Source: Toxorhynchites rutilus septentrionalis (taxonomy: Eukaryota > Arthropoda > Insecta > Diptera > Culicidae). Taken from it: DNA of 64,000 nucleotides. Below the pieces are notes generated by a model. That model ran no database searches. It was not told the DNA's origin and worked only from the letters and a program-made list of their open reading frames with translations. Of this stretch, positions 21,181-31,924 are shown piece by piece. Position numbers and translations under genes: made by a program. The stretch is taken from the NCBI RefSeq assembly GCF_029784135.1, contig NC_073745.1:165849328-165913327 (forward strand). The letters are read 5' to 3'. The first letter of the stretch is position 1; every line of letters starts with the position of its first letter.

Positions 21181-22277
21181 TGCTAACGCCTTCTTATACG
21201 AGGGACACTTGAAGCTTCCTGTCGCATGGTCGCTGCCGTTCTCTGGTTTGCAGAGCAAGCATTTGGGTTGCTTCGTGCAGTCTCTCGCAACATGCCCTTT
21301 CTCACCGCATCTCCTGCACAGTTCAGACCTGTCGGGGCCTGTGCAGCTTCTTGCCTGATGTCCAAAGCCCATGCACTGGAAGCATCTCTCCATCCGCTTG
21401 GCCACCCGGGGCACCATCTTCAGCGAGCAAATCGACCAGCCAACTTTTATTTTGGTCGTTTCTACCATCTTATTGGCTGCGACTGTTGAGAGCCGTATCG
21501 ACGCCGTCTGCGTGCCACCATACGCCTTCCTCATACGGATCGTCATTGGTATATTGTCCAGCTTACACTGTTCTATTAACTCGCGCCTTAACTCCTCGTC
21601 TGTCGTGATTTCGTCGAGATTTCTGCATTCGACCACTGATTCCTGGGATAGAGCCCTCACCTTCGCCTCCTCACCGAGCGACTTCGCAACCAGTTCCTTG
21701 AAGGCTGAACTTTTGACCGCCGGATCCCTCTTGAGCTCGAAGAGCATCTCTCCTTTCTGGGTGCGCCTGCTGTCTGCTGTGTATCAAACGACTCTATGTC
21801 TACAGAAGGGGACTGGGGTAGTTGCTCTAGCATCACTCTGGATGACGATGCTAGTGGTTCCCATGATACTGATAAGGGTGGCGTTGCTAATGGGTGGTCA
21901 GACCATTGCTGCTCACTATTCGATTCCACGTGTAGTGGGTCTTGTGTCATTTCGGATGACGATGGCGATGCTAATGGGTGGTCAGACCATTGCTGCTCGC
22001 TCTTCGATTCTTCGTACAGTGGGTCTTGTGTCCTTTCGGATGGCGATGACGGTGCTAATGGGTGGTCAGACCATTGCTGCTCGCTCTTCGATTCTTCATC
22101 CGGATTTATATCTATAACCGGAGAAGGGGATAGCGATGAGGACGAGGACGAGGACGATGATGATGAGGACGATGATGACGATGAGGATGACGATGCCACT
22201 GAGTTCACACAACAAGGACACTTCTTAGGGTGACGAATACGCTTCGATCTTCGCATTGGGTTGGTTTTGCTTTTCAT
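21169..22277 (-). pseudogene. LINE-2 ORF1, frameshifted
   Basis: The ATG at 22277 follows the conserved leader. The N-terminal frame (22277-21657) has a ~20-residue serine run and three tandem copies of a block with ESKSEQQWSDHPLA. The frame then shifts near 21750. The second frame (21747-21169) holds the central domain and CCHC knuckles CFQCMGFGHQARSC, CRRCGEKGHVARDC and CLLC. The ORF end overlaps the ORF2 start. Confidence 0.85.
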
Positions 22278-22577
22278 GTGGTTCCCACGAGTCGCTAGGG
22301 AAAATATATGGTCGACTGTGGACTACCCTGCCATACCACAGCAAGGGCAACATTACTGTGAGGTTTGCCCCGGTACCCCACAGGGTCCGTTCGCGGCTTC
22401 ATATTTGTATCGCCCCTTCCACCATTCAACTATCGGCACGGATCGTATACACACCTTAAGCTTTGGGGCCCGAGTGCCCCTTTCTCTGTCTGCATACGAC
22501 CTAAGGTCCCACCGAGGTTGGTTACTCGATCTTTCCGAAGGTTGATCGTATCCCAGTCGGTACCACGGGGAGGTAGA
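22278..22577 (-). other. LINE-2 5' leader, homologous to LINE-1 leader
   Basis: Aligns by eye along its length with 12254-12576, including GTTCCCACGAGTCGCTAGGGAAA, GCCCCTTCCACCA and TAAGGTTG-type segments. Homology ends at GATAGGAGTT, near the presumed 5' end. Confidence 0.85.
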
Positions 22578-22950
22578 GATAGGAGTTGCTGAATCATAGG
22601 CTACCATCATAAATGGATCATCATAATGAGTTCTATGTTCGCTGTATTCAGCCATTTACCGACCACTGTTTAATATATACATGTGGCCCCGAAAGCAGTG
22701 TATAAGTATTGATCCATCCTTTCCAAAACTTTTGCAACACACCAATAGTACTCGTGGTTTTGAAAAAAACCATTTCGAACGCCCTCGATGCCGACTTGTT
22801 CTGGATTTGCCACCAAAGCAGTTTGTATAAAGAACCAACTTTTTTCTTCTGCTACCAGCTGCCGTGTTGCGATTGCGTTTGCCACTCGCCACTCGCTGCA
22901 ACTGCCTGTTGTCTTGATGTCCACCGAACCGAATGTGTTCTGTTCCGAAT
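22578..22950. other. Unassigned sequence
   Basis: It lies between the LINE-2 5' end and the H2A remnant. Several overlapping short frames are open, but none resembles a known protein. Confidence 0.4.
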
Positions 22951-23140
22951 GCGGGTTTTCTTATCGTCGCGAGCAGCTTTGCCAGCTAACTCGATCACTT
23001 CGGCGGCCGAAACTATATAACGCCGGCACTGGTACTAACGCGCTCGGCCTAGCTACCCTTGCGGGGAACTCCAGATCAACACGGTTCGAGCGGGATTTTG
23101 CCTTTCCCTTCACTTTTCCTCCTTTATCATGTCCAGACAT
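22951..23140 (-). pseudogene. Histone H2A pseudogene (internally deleted)
   Basis: The minus strand starts ATG TCT GGA at 23140, and the first ~18 codons read KGGKVKGKAKSRSNR, the H2A N-terminal tail. Internal deletions and a frameshift follow. A second frame then gives VIELAGKAARDDKKTR (about 22951-23008), the H2A alpha-3 region. The C-terminal third is missing. It resembles a replication-dependent H2A rather than H2A.Z. It is non-functional. Confidence 0.85.
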
Positions 23141-23219
23141 GGCTGCTTGAGTTGGTTTGTTGATGTGTTGTGATGCGAACCGAAGTGGTGTACGGTTTGA
23201 ATGAGAATGATCGTTACGG

Positions 23220-23419
23220 AAGGAAGGAAGGTATTGTATTATAGAGACTTTAAACTTTTGCAGTTCATTCGTCTCTAGCCTTGAGAAAGGCCCTTTGAAA
23301 ACTCTACTCTATTTTACTCCAGCGATACCACCTCCGCCCTCTTGCCTTGAGAAAGGAACTCGATCCCTCGCCGTCCATCTCGTCCAGCAACGATATTGTC
23401 CAGTCGGTGTCCACACAAA
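23220..23419. mobile_element. 200-bp insertion flanked by 15-bp direct repeats
   Basis: GAATGATCGTTACGG occurs at 23205-23219 and 23420-23434, as expected of a target duplication. The insert contains a copy of the AGAGAC...GTCTCT hairpin motif (23243-23276) and an internal direct repeat GCCTTGAGAAAGG. Type unknown. Confidence 0.5.
23243..23276. repeat. Small hairpin repeat, copy 1
   Basis: AGAGAC, then TTTAAACTTTTGCAGTTCATTC, then GTCTCT: a perfect 6-bp stem. The same core with a GAGGC/GCCTC stem occurs at 27531-27589 and 33002-33059. Confidence 0.7.
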
Positions 23420-23512
23420 GAATGATCGTTACGGCAGCGGAGCGGGGATTTTTAAGCTGACTGGCTGGCTCGAGAATTACGCATGTGTGAGACTGCGACC
23501 AATGTTTCGTTC

Positions 23513-24025
23513 ATTTTTTTCTTTTTCCTTTCCAATCGTGCTTCATTCTATTTTGCTGCTGCTCTGGTTGCCCGTTTTGGTCGGTACGATTTGAGGGGCA
23601 CAAAATGGACCAATTAAATTGGGCACATAGTGCATTTTGACAATGCTTGATATTTCACAATTATTCAATTATTTATCTCAAGAAAAATGAAATGTTATTC
23701 GTTATGATAGATGCGTAGATATATTTCCTATCAATTGATGCAAAAACCTTTGCGATCTATTGAGAAATGCTCGAGTTATAAGCGTTCCAAATCTTGCATT
23801 TTCTCCTACTTGTTCAGTACCTAGATTTCCATTTCACTCCCTATATCTTCCGGAGAATTGAATAATTGAATAATTGTGAAATATCAAGCATTGTCAAAAT
23901 GCACTATGTGCCCATTTTTGATTGGTCCATTTTGTGCTCCTCAAATCGTACCGACCAAAACGGGCAACCAGAGCAGCAGCGAAATAGAATGAAGCACGAT
24001 TGGAAAGGAAAAAGAAAAAAATTAT
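23513..24025. repeat. Foldback/MITE-like element with ~160-bp inverted arms
   Basis: Left arm 23513-23680 is nearly the exact reverse complement of 23857-24020 (for example AATGCACTATGTGCCC in both orientations). The middle ~180 bp are unique and encode nothing. No target duplication was confirmed. Confidence 0.85.
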
Positions 24026-24447
24026 AGGAGGTTGTGTCCAAGATACGACCGCATTGTTGACGTAGAACTACGCTGTTATTTTATATAAGTCGCTTGTTTA
24101 TACCTTCGGATATTATTCTATAATGCTGTGAAATTTTAGCGTTTACTGGCGTTTACATTTTCGACCGACTCGCAGAAATCACCTACTTCGTTGTTGTTCG
24201 GTGCGGTGTCACATTTGCGAAGGCTCGGTTCCTCTTCTTCTTGCTCATCGCACACTACGCGAAGCGTCCAATTTATGACGCGGAAAGAAGAACACACGAT
24301 ACGAATAACGCGAAAAACGAACAGAAAAATCAAACGACGATTTCCAAGTTGGATTACCACTGGTGGGGTCCAATCTTAGATCGAAGCGCAGCGAAAGCAA
24401 AGTGAACTGGATTACTCAACAGTCCGATGCCGAATGAAAGTTTGCCT
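24026..24447. other. Unassigned AT-rich sequence
   Basis: About 420 bp between the foldback element and the LINE-3 3' end. No recognisable gene; one 74-aa minus frame has no known motif. Confidence 0.4.
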
Positions 24448-26128
24448 TTTTTTTCACTTAAATTCTTTTTATTTCTCAATTTGGTTTACATTATAATATA
24501 ATACTACATTTCAAGTGATCAACCTAGGGTTCTACATCTTTAAATTGTAATGTCAAGTTCTGTAAAGATTTTCATCATACACATTATCCGTTTGTTTCAT
24601 ATTCCTATTGTAAAATCATGCCTAAACTTTTCTAGTTTTTTGTTACCTTTTTTTTTAATACCTAAATCTAACTTATAAGATACCCTCCCCAAATTATTTA
24701 CATTGTCTCAACTTAAACTACTTATCTAACTGGAAATAAATATATCTACCCTAATCCCAAAGCCGTTACCTTGAAAGGTAACGACTAGAATTGATAATTT
24801 GATAATCCCTGGATGAAATTGATAATTTCATCCAAGGTTTTAATCCCGGCCAGCTGATGTATCTCCGAATTTCGCGTTCTGGGTGGAGAGTTTAGAATCA
24901 TACGAAGAATTTTGTTTTGTATGCGTTGAAGTTTTAATTTGTGTGTTGGAGCACAGCACTCCCAAACGGGCATCGCATATGCGATAACTGGAAATATTAT
25001 TTGTTTGTATACTGCAAGTTTATTCGTTAGAGATAATCGAGAGTATCTATTGATCAGGGGATACAATGACCTGGTTAAAATGTTGCATCTTGTGTCTGTT
25101 TTGTCAATGTGTGCTCTGAAGGTAAGCTTTCGATCGAAAGTTAGACCCAGATACACTACTTCTGAAGACCATTCAATACTATTGCCATTAAGACTGACTG
25201 TCATATTTTGAGGAGGAACAAGCTTTGGAGTGTTCTTGTGGGGAAACAATATGACTTGTGTCTTTGCTGCATTTATGCATATTTTCCAATTATTGAAATA
25301 TCCAGACAAAGATTCTAACCCTCTTTGAAGTTTAGATCTTAGTTCTGTGATACTTCTGCCCTTGTAAATGATGGCAGTGTCATCTGCAAATAGTGACAGT
25401 TTCCCATCAGATGGGAGTGCGGGAATATCTGAAGTGTAGATATTGAAAAGAATTGGTCCCAAAATGGATCCTTGAGGAACACCTGCATTCACAATGAATT
25501 TCTCTGATGAAATATTGTTTATAGAAACATTAAACGCTCTATCAGAAAGAAAATTTTTGATAATTTTTATCAAGTATGTAGGAAAACCAAAGTTCTGAAG
25601 CTTGTAAATGAGACCATTATGCCAAACATTATCAAATGCTTTTTCAACATCAAGAAGTGTCATGGTAGATGATTTTGAAACTGACTTGTTTCGTCTGATT
25701 ATATTGTGTACTCTACGAAGCTGGTGAATTGTAGAGTGACCTTTTCGGAATCCAAACTGCTCATCGAAAAATATATTGTGCTCATCTGCAAAAGCAAGAA
25801 TGCGCGTTAATATAATTTTTTCGAATACTTTCGAAAATGCTGGGAGAAGGCTAATTGGTCGATAACTCTTTGAAGAAGAAGGATCTTTTCCGGGTTTTAG
25901 TATCGGGATCACTTTTGCCAACTTCCAACTCGAGGGGAAGTAGCCAAGTGATAGACATCTGTTGAAGACAGAAGTCATAATTTCATATAAGTTGTTACTA
26001 AGATGTTTCAACTCAATGTTAAATATACTGTCGAAGCCGGGGGCCTTCATATTCTTCAACGAGCGTATAACCGAGATAACCTCTGCAGTCGAGATGATTT
26101 CATTCTCTTGAGGTACATAATGGATATT
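24448..26128 (-). pseudogene. LINE-3 (Jockey clade) RT, C-terminal domain and 3' UTR
   Basis: The minus-strand frame from 26128 to 24785 is open: KAPGFDSIFN, SYRPISLLPAFSKVFEK, FGFRKGHSTIHQL, VPQGSILGPILF, then catalytic FADDTAII, and a Jockey-type C-terminus. A ~330-bp 3' UTR ends in a short A run near 24448-24455. The first few residues of the open frame above 26128 come from the terminus of element A, not from the LINE. The upstream RT segment is displaced to 29932-30106 by that insertion. Confidence 0.85.
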
Positions 26129-26473
26129 CACCCTTATTCTCATTTACGGCCGTATCCGTATATTGATTCGTCGGATACGATACGTCGTCAAAGAAAAAGC
26201 TATCCTCATTTACGGCCGTATTTCTGTGTACTAGATTTGTTTGGTAAACTGTTTTATCGACATCCTTGACAGATGTTTTTCATTACCAATGTTGTTTTGA
26301 TTTGGGATTCGCAGTCTTCGTGTAAAATATTGTGAAATGTGGATTAAATTTGGAGGATAAGGACAATTTTGCTCTATTTGAAGGTATCTTTTATTTAATG
26401 TCTACGCTCGCAGGCGGTCAACGTTTTACTTCCTCATGGAGAAATATACTAACAGATTAACAGATCAACAAAC

Positions 26474-27727
26474 GTGTTCGCCTGTTCGGATCGCCCAACC
26501 GTGATATACCGCTCTAACCACAAGCTGGTTTCCTCAAATGAAGGAAGTAAATCTTATGTGCTCACTTAATGTCGAAGTTTATCAGGACAGTTTGGCTCTT
26601 GCACCCAACATTCGGTTATTCTTGGTACAATTGATGAGATTCAAAAGTTGCACTTCGAACGGTAACGATCTTCAGGACTCGAGTGGCCCGACTCTTTCGA
26701 GACAAAGCGCGTCTTCTCTGACGACAAATGTAACTTCCTTGAGCAAGATGGGTCTGCTTAAGCCAGGACCCAGCAATGCCGAGTTTGGCCAAGAGCTGAG
26801 ATTCACAATCTACTTATCATCGATCAGATTACTTTCGAGGTGCTACATGCACATCAATTCATGCAAACTGAGTACATTATGCCACTGATTTCGACAGAGT
26901 TGGGTAATGATTCAGAGACCCAATGTAGGATGAATGGACCCCTCACTCGAGTTAGCGAAAAGGAAATCAAGGGCGCCTGCTATTCCCTCGTTGAGTTCAA
27001 CAGTCAGTTGTTTTTGAACAGGCAACTTCATTTTGGTTGGATATTTAGTGCGATCTATCACGCTGCTGCAGTACAAGAAAATGGAAGGTAGTTTTGAGGA
27101 GATCGCTCGCGACTAACAACTAAATTGGATGACAGCAGTAGAAATATTAGATAACGATGCCTTCCTTGAGGCGGATAGCAACCAAAATCTATTTGTTTAC
27201 CTAAAAGATGGGTAAGTAGGGTTTCCGTAGCTCGGTTTATCATACGAACAATTTTTCTATTTATTTGAAGGGCCGCAACAACGGAAGACGAAAAACAGCA
27301 AATGCCAGAGGTAGCTCAATTCCATCTCGGTGATATGGTGAATGTATTCTGCCAAGGTTCACTCGTAATGCAAAACATTGGTGAGCGAACGACGGCGACA
27401 ACGGGTTGTGTGCTATTTGGCATGGCTATAGGTCTGGTCACACAAATACCACCCGATTATTATGAATTGTGAATTTCTTCGAAAGTTACAGGAAAAATTT
27501 ACTGACACAATCAAATCTGTTGGCAAGATTCTTTTTCTTCTTTTTTGGCTTTGAGAGCCTTAAAACTTTTCAGTTCATTCGCCTCTAATGTTGGCAAGAT
27601 TGAGTATTCGTATTGGCGTAGTTTTCACACCGAAATGAAAACGGTACGTTGCGAGGGATTTATTGATGGAGACCTTGTGGAAAGTTTTCTGGATTTAAGT
27701 CGGGGAAAAATGTACAAAGCTGCCTAA
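26474..27727 (+). pseudogene. DDB1: DDB1 fragment in element A
   Basis: The plus strand encodes the C-terminal half of damage-specific DNA-binding protein 1, the CUL4 adaptor. It includes [29 protein letters not shown], a [10 protein letters not shown] segment, [18 protein letters not shown], and the end [18 protein letters not shown] then [19 protein letters not shown] 59-bp intron with GTAAGT donor and TTTGAAG acceptor remains at 27212-27270, so the source was genomic DNA. Frameshifts, small deletions and the insertion at 27531-27589 break it. It cannot make DDB1. Confidence 0.9.
27531..27589 (-). mobile_element. 59-bp hairpin retroposon, copy 2
   Basis: Flanked by a 12-bp duplication GTTGGCAAGATT (27519-27530 and 27590-27601) and absent at the homologous site in copy C. 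On the minus strand it starts with the AGAGGC hairpin and ends A-rich, as a retroposed small RNA would. It is shared by copy B at 31875-31924. Confidence 0.75.
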
Positions 27728-28291
27728 CCTAACACGAAGAAATCAGAATGTCTAGTGTTGATCATTATTGTTGAATCGGTGCTATCAGTTGTTTTCTTGC
27801 ACAAATGCTGGAAAAACGAGAAGTTACATATTTTTCCTAAAAAATGATAAAGAAAACAACTCAATCAATAATCTATTCAGCTGCACGAACAATAGATCGA
27901 GCTAAGCTCATGAATTTTAGCACTATTCGCGAAACTAAATTTTATATTTGTGTGATAATAAAGAAACTCCAGTTTACTACAAAATTCATACAACATCTCA
28001 TTAGTTCGATTCGAATAGTCATGTACGGTCGGTCTCTCAAAACTATTTAAGAGTTTTATCGAAACTTTATTACTTTTGGAATAGGGCTACGTGTATAGGT
28101 TTGCTGCTCTTTGGGTCGGTAGATATCGACCTGATTGCGCTGACGCAGTGATTCCTTGTATTCTCTGTAAGAGGAGTATTGAAAGACGATATGAGATACA
28201 ATTTGAGTGAAATATAGTGATCAGATATACCTGTAAATTTCGATATTTCCTAGCGTTCGCATATTTGCATCGGACCTGGCACTATCAAGTG

Positions 28292-29525
28292 TCAAATCAC
28301 CTTCTGGATGTCGACACTGCGAATGAATAAATAGGTTAATTGAATTTGAACTTCTCCGAATGCGATCATATTACTTATTCTTATTAGACAGCTTCTTCCG
28401 CTCGAGCTGATCCTACAGTGCGATGTCTCCTCCTCAAGCGAACCTATTATGTCATCACCATCGTGGCTTCCACCACTGAGCAGACCTGAAAAACCATTTG
28501 CGCCTGCAGATGACAACAGAGGAACCACATTAGAATGACTAGCTGTACCTGTCCCTGCTGTTGGTGAAACTGAAGCTGGCGGTGGTTTCCTATCGAAGCC
28601 TGTGTGCATTGGAATGGGCGTTCTCTCGTAACATGTAGGAATTGATTCGTAGAATTCGATGCTTTCTAAGAACTTCTAGCGCTCATGGGACCACCACGTT
28701 TCTCTTGATACAATTTTTGCGTGACGGAGGGTAGTTGCTCCTGCAGACGGCTTTGCAAAGAAATATGTACCATTAGGATATTTGTCACCGGCCGGTTAGC
28801 AGTTTGACTAAGAACCAAAAGACTTCGCTGAATGTTTAGACAAATCGATTGTACGAATTGCTGCACGGCTGCATTTGGTTCACCTTTGTTAATCACAGCG
28901 GCAGCAATTCGACTGTTCTGATCACAAAGCACCTTGCGTTGCTCCTGCAGTTTTTCTACGGAGCAAAGCGTTCTGAATTATGGATTGGGTATGGAACTGA
29001 AGCTCACGTTGGGATGGATAGTGCGGCTGTTGGGTTGATTGTTGCTGTTGTTGCATTTGTGGTGGATCAGTTGCATTCCCAACGTTGTTTTTCATGAGCA
29101 ATCGGCGCAAAATATCGGTCTGTTAGTTTTTGTGCTGAAAATTTGCATTAAAAATTGTTGCTGAGCAATCATATTACTGTTGACTTGATTTTGTGCTAGC
29201 ATGTCGACTAATCGAAAGATACCCCATTCAACGCCGTATCTTCATCGAATCCACAAAGTTTGATTGTGTCCAGGCGAGAGGTAGGTCCTGCCGAAACTCA
29301 TTCTGGCTCTTCCTCGTTTGCTGTATCTTGTTGTCATTGTTCATCTGCACTTATGTAGATTTTCACGGTAACATGTTGGTTCCGGTTGCTGAACTCGTAA
29401 TTGCGACAGAACCTTGCTGCAAAATTTGACACAATAGGGCCATCTGCTGCTACAGGACGGCGGTTGCAGAGCAGGGATTTTCTCAATGCCAACAATGACT
29501 GGTCCATAGCGAATAGAGCGGACAC
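28292..29525 (-). pseudogene. Gln-rich host gene fragment in element A
   Basis: Minus-strand pieces in order: a block with FAMDQSLLALRKSLLCNRRP (29525-29334); LLMKNN then a Gln run and YPSQRELQFHTQSI (29110-28922); DQNSRIAAAVIN through NRPVTNILMVHISLQSRLQ (28932-28666); and HTGFDRKPPPAS with Gly/Ser-rich tail (28609-28292). Pieces are separated by frameshifts and stops. Three copies share the sequence, so it was once coding. The host gene was not identified; an eIF4E-transporter-like protein is one possibility, weakly held. Confidence 0.6.
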
Positions 29526-29931
29526 ACTGGTTGCATGTCCGATAGTATGATAGTCGGCAATCTGTAATTTAGAACAGCCGGATCTTATTCCTCTAGCGGA
29601 AGATTATCTGCGTTCAACCATTTATAACAATTATATTTTTGAGAGTACAAATCTTCCGGACAGAAATCTTACCTGCTTTATACTTCGTTTTTATTAAGCC
29701 GCACAAATCAAAACTACAAACTCGAACTCGAACGTTCAGATAACTCTGTATCATAAATTAAACACGTTCGATACGTAAACACCTCCTGACTGTCAACGAT
29801 GTCGATAATGTAGTACACCAATAACTTGATCTAGTACGACTGTAAATTGAAAATACGACGAATGGCTCGTACGAAAACAAGGATGGGATTTGCGTACGTA
29901 TCCTATTCGCTCGAAAACTATGATAAGGGTG

Positions 29932-30106
29932 ATTGTCAATAGCCCTTACAGTATCATTCGCCGAAGCTTCAAATGGACTTGTAATGTTCTGGCCAAGATT
30001 GTGTGAACTAGCGAAATGGTTGCCAATTGCATTAGCCTTTTCGGCAGGTGTAATCAATCGTTCTGAATTGTCAGGTTGAAGAAGAGGAGGAAAAGGATTA
30101 GACTTG
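29932..30106 (-). pseudogene. LINE-3 RT upstream segment, spacer of the A/B inverted pair
   Basis: The minus strand encodes LITPAEKANAIGNHFASSHN and continues to TVRAIDN, the region just before the RT core of Jockey elements. It continues directly into 26128 after removal of element A. Element B begins at 30107 and cuts it upstream. Confidence 0.8.
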
Positions 30107-30269
30107 CACCCTTATCATAGTTTTCGAACGAATAGGATACGTACGCAAATCCCATCCTTGTTTTCGTACGAGTCATTCGTCGTATTTTCAATTTACAGTC
30201 GTACTAGATCAAGTTATAGGTGTACTACATTATCGACATCGTTGACAGTCAGGAGGTGTTTACGTTTAC

Positions 30270-31074
30270 AATGTTAAATGCAAATTCTCAGGAAAAACCA
30301 ACAGACCGGTAACCTGATGAAAAACAACGTTGAGAATGCAACTGATCCACCACAAATGCAACAACAGCAACGATCAACCCAACAACCGCGCTATCCATCC
30401 CAACGTAAGCTTCAGTTCCATACCCAATTCATAATGCAGAACGCTTTACTCCTTAAAAAACTGCAGGATCAACGCAAGACGCATGGTGATCAGAACAGTC
30501 GAATTGCTGCCGCTGTGATTAACAACGGTGAACCAAATGCAGCTGTGCAGCAATTCAGTTGTTTAACCCCGTCACCAGCAAGCGTTAGCATCTCGTCTAT
30601 TACCTAAAAACTGTCTTAATTATTCTCATGTAAAACTTTTACCCCTAGCTTTGCGCTCGAGGTCTCACAACTATAAACAGCGATGGAGGTTTCGATGGTA
30701 AGCGTTGGTCTTAGGAAGATCCGCACGATTGTGGTGGTACCTATTCGCCCATTCCAATGCACACAGGCTTCAATAGGAAACCACCGCCAGCTTCAGTTGC
30801 ACCAACAGCAGGAACAGGTACAGCTGGTCATTCTAATGTGGTTCCTCTGTTGTCATCTGCAGGCGCTAATGGTTTTTCAGGTCTGCTCAGTGGTGGAAGC
30901 CACGATGGTGATGACATAATAGGTTCGCTTGAGGAGGAGACATCGCACTGTAGGATCAGCTCGAGCGGAAGAAGCTGTCTAATAAGAATAAGTAATATGA
31001 TCGCATTCGGAGAAGTTCAAAGTCAATTAACCTATTTATTCATTCGCAGTGTCGACATCCAGAAGGTGATTTGA
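30270..31074 (+). pseudogene. Gln-rich host gene fragment in element B
   Basis: Plus-strand counterpart of 28292-29110: MKNNVENATDPPQMQQQQ, YPSQRKLQFHTQ, DQNSRIAAAVINNGEPNAA, then HTGFNRKPPPAS and the Gly/Ser-rich tail. The middle part NRPVTNILMVH is replaced by a different ~100 bp. Broken. Confidence 0.6.
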
Positions 31075-31874
31075 CACTTGATAGTGCCAGGTCCGATGCA
31101 AATATGCGAACGCTAGGAAATATCCAAATTTACAGGTATATCTGATCACTATATTTCACTCAAATTGTATCTCATATCATCTTTCAATACTCCTCTTACA
31201 GGGAATAAACGGAATCACTGCGTCAGCGCAATCAGGTCGATATCTACCGACCCAAAGAGCAGCAAACCTAAACACTTAGCCCTATTCCAAAAGTAATAAA
31301 GTTTCGATAAAACTCTTAAATAGTTTTGAGAGACCGACCGTGCATGACTATTCGAATCGAACTAATGAGATGTTGTACGAATTTTGTAGTAAACTGAAGT
31401 TTCTTTATTATCACACAAATATAAAATTTAGTTTCGCGAATAGTGCTAAAATTCATGAGCTTAGCTCGATCTATTTTTCGTCCAGCTGAATAGATTATTT
31501 AATGAGTTGTTTTCTTTATCATTTTTTTTAGGAAAAATATGTAACTTCTCGTTTTTCCAGCATTTGTGCAAGAAAACAACTGATAGCACCGATTCAACAA
31601 TAATGATCAACACTAGACATTCTGATTTCTTCGTGTTAGGTTTTCTATATTTTGGTCTACTTTCTGCTTTCTACAATCTACAAATATCTGGGGTAATCTA
31701 CGGCCGCTTCCTTCTTAATTCCCATCACGTCGATCCCAATGCAGTCTTGTACATTTTTCCCCGACTTAAATCCAGAAAACTTTCAACAAGGTCTCCATCA
31801 ATCAATCCCCCGCACGGTACCGTTTTCATTTCGGTGTGAAAACTACGCCCATACGATTACTCAATCTTGCCAAC

Positions 31875-31924
31875 ATTAGAGGCGAATGAACTGAAAAGTT
31901 TTAAGGCACTCATAGCCAAAAAAG
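31875..31924 (+). mobile_element. Hairpin retroposon, copy in element B (shared with A)
   Basis: The same insertion as 27531-27589 in reverse orientation, flanked by AATCTTGCCAAC at 31863-31874 and 31925-31936. It therefore predates the A/B duplication. It is a few bases shorter in the A-rich end. Confidence 0.75.

Larger units (their letters stand above)
17276..22577 (-). mobile_element. LINE-2, R1-clade non-LTR retrotransposon (~5.3 kb)
   Basis: It consists of 5' leader, ORF1, ORF2, 3' UTR with tandem repeats, and a 40-nt A tail (T run 17276-17315 on the plus strand). R1-clade assignment rests on the endonuclease start IQINLNHCNTAQ, the CCHC-type ORF1 and a C-terminal CPEC...HVVFVC finger. 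No target duplication could be recognised. Both ORFs carry frameshifts, so this copy is inactive. Confidence 0.9.
26129..29931. mobile_element. Element A: 3.8-kb DNA element carrying host gene fragments
   Basis: It begins CACCCTTAT (26129) and ends ATAAGGGTG (29931), a 9-bp terminal inverted repeat. It is flanked by ATT on both sides (26126-26128, 29932-29934). Removing it rejoins the Jockey RT (ending ...TVRAIDN, resuming ...IHYVPQ), which confirms the boundaries. It encodes no transposase. Contents: the 3' half of DDB1 on the plus strand and pieces of a Gln-rich gene on the minus strand, tail to tail. Subterminal blocks with TACGGCCGTA and CGTCGGATACGATACGTCG recur at 42082-42147, 42487-42513 and 50433-50590. 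Superfamily unresolved (3-bp duplication). Confidence 0.85.

Noticed and set aside
21796..22233. Plus-strand 145-aa Asp/Glu-rich ORF
   Set aside because: Antisense of the serine run and triplicated block in LINE-2 ORF1.
24136..24360. 74-aa minus ORF
   Set aside because: No motif, no second copy, composition like random AT-rich DNA.
26474..27727. Functional DDB1 gene
   Set aside because: Frameshifts, deletions and a retroposon break the frame, the N-terminal half is absent and it lies inside a mobile element.
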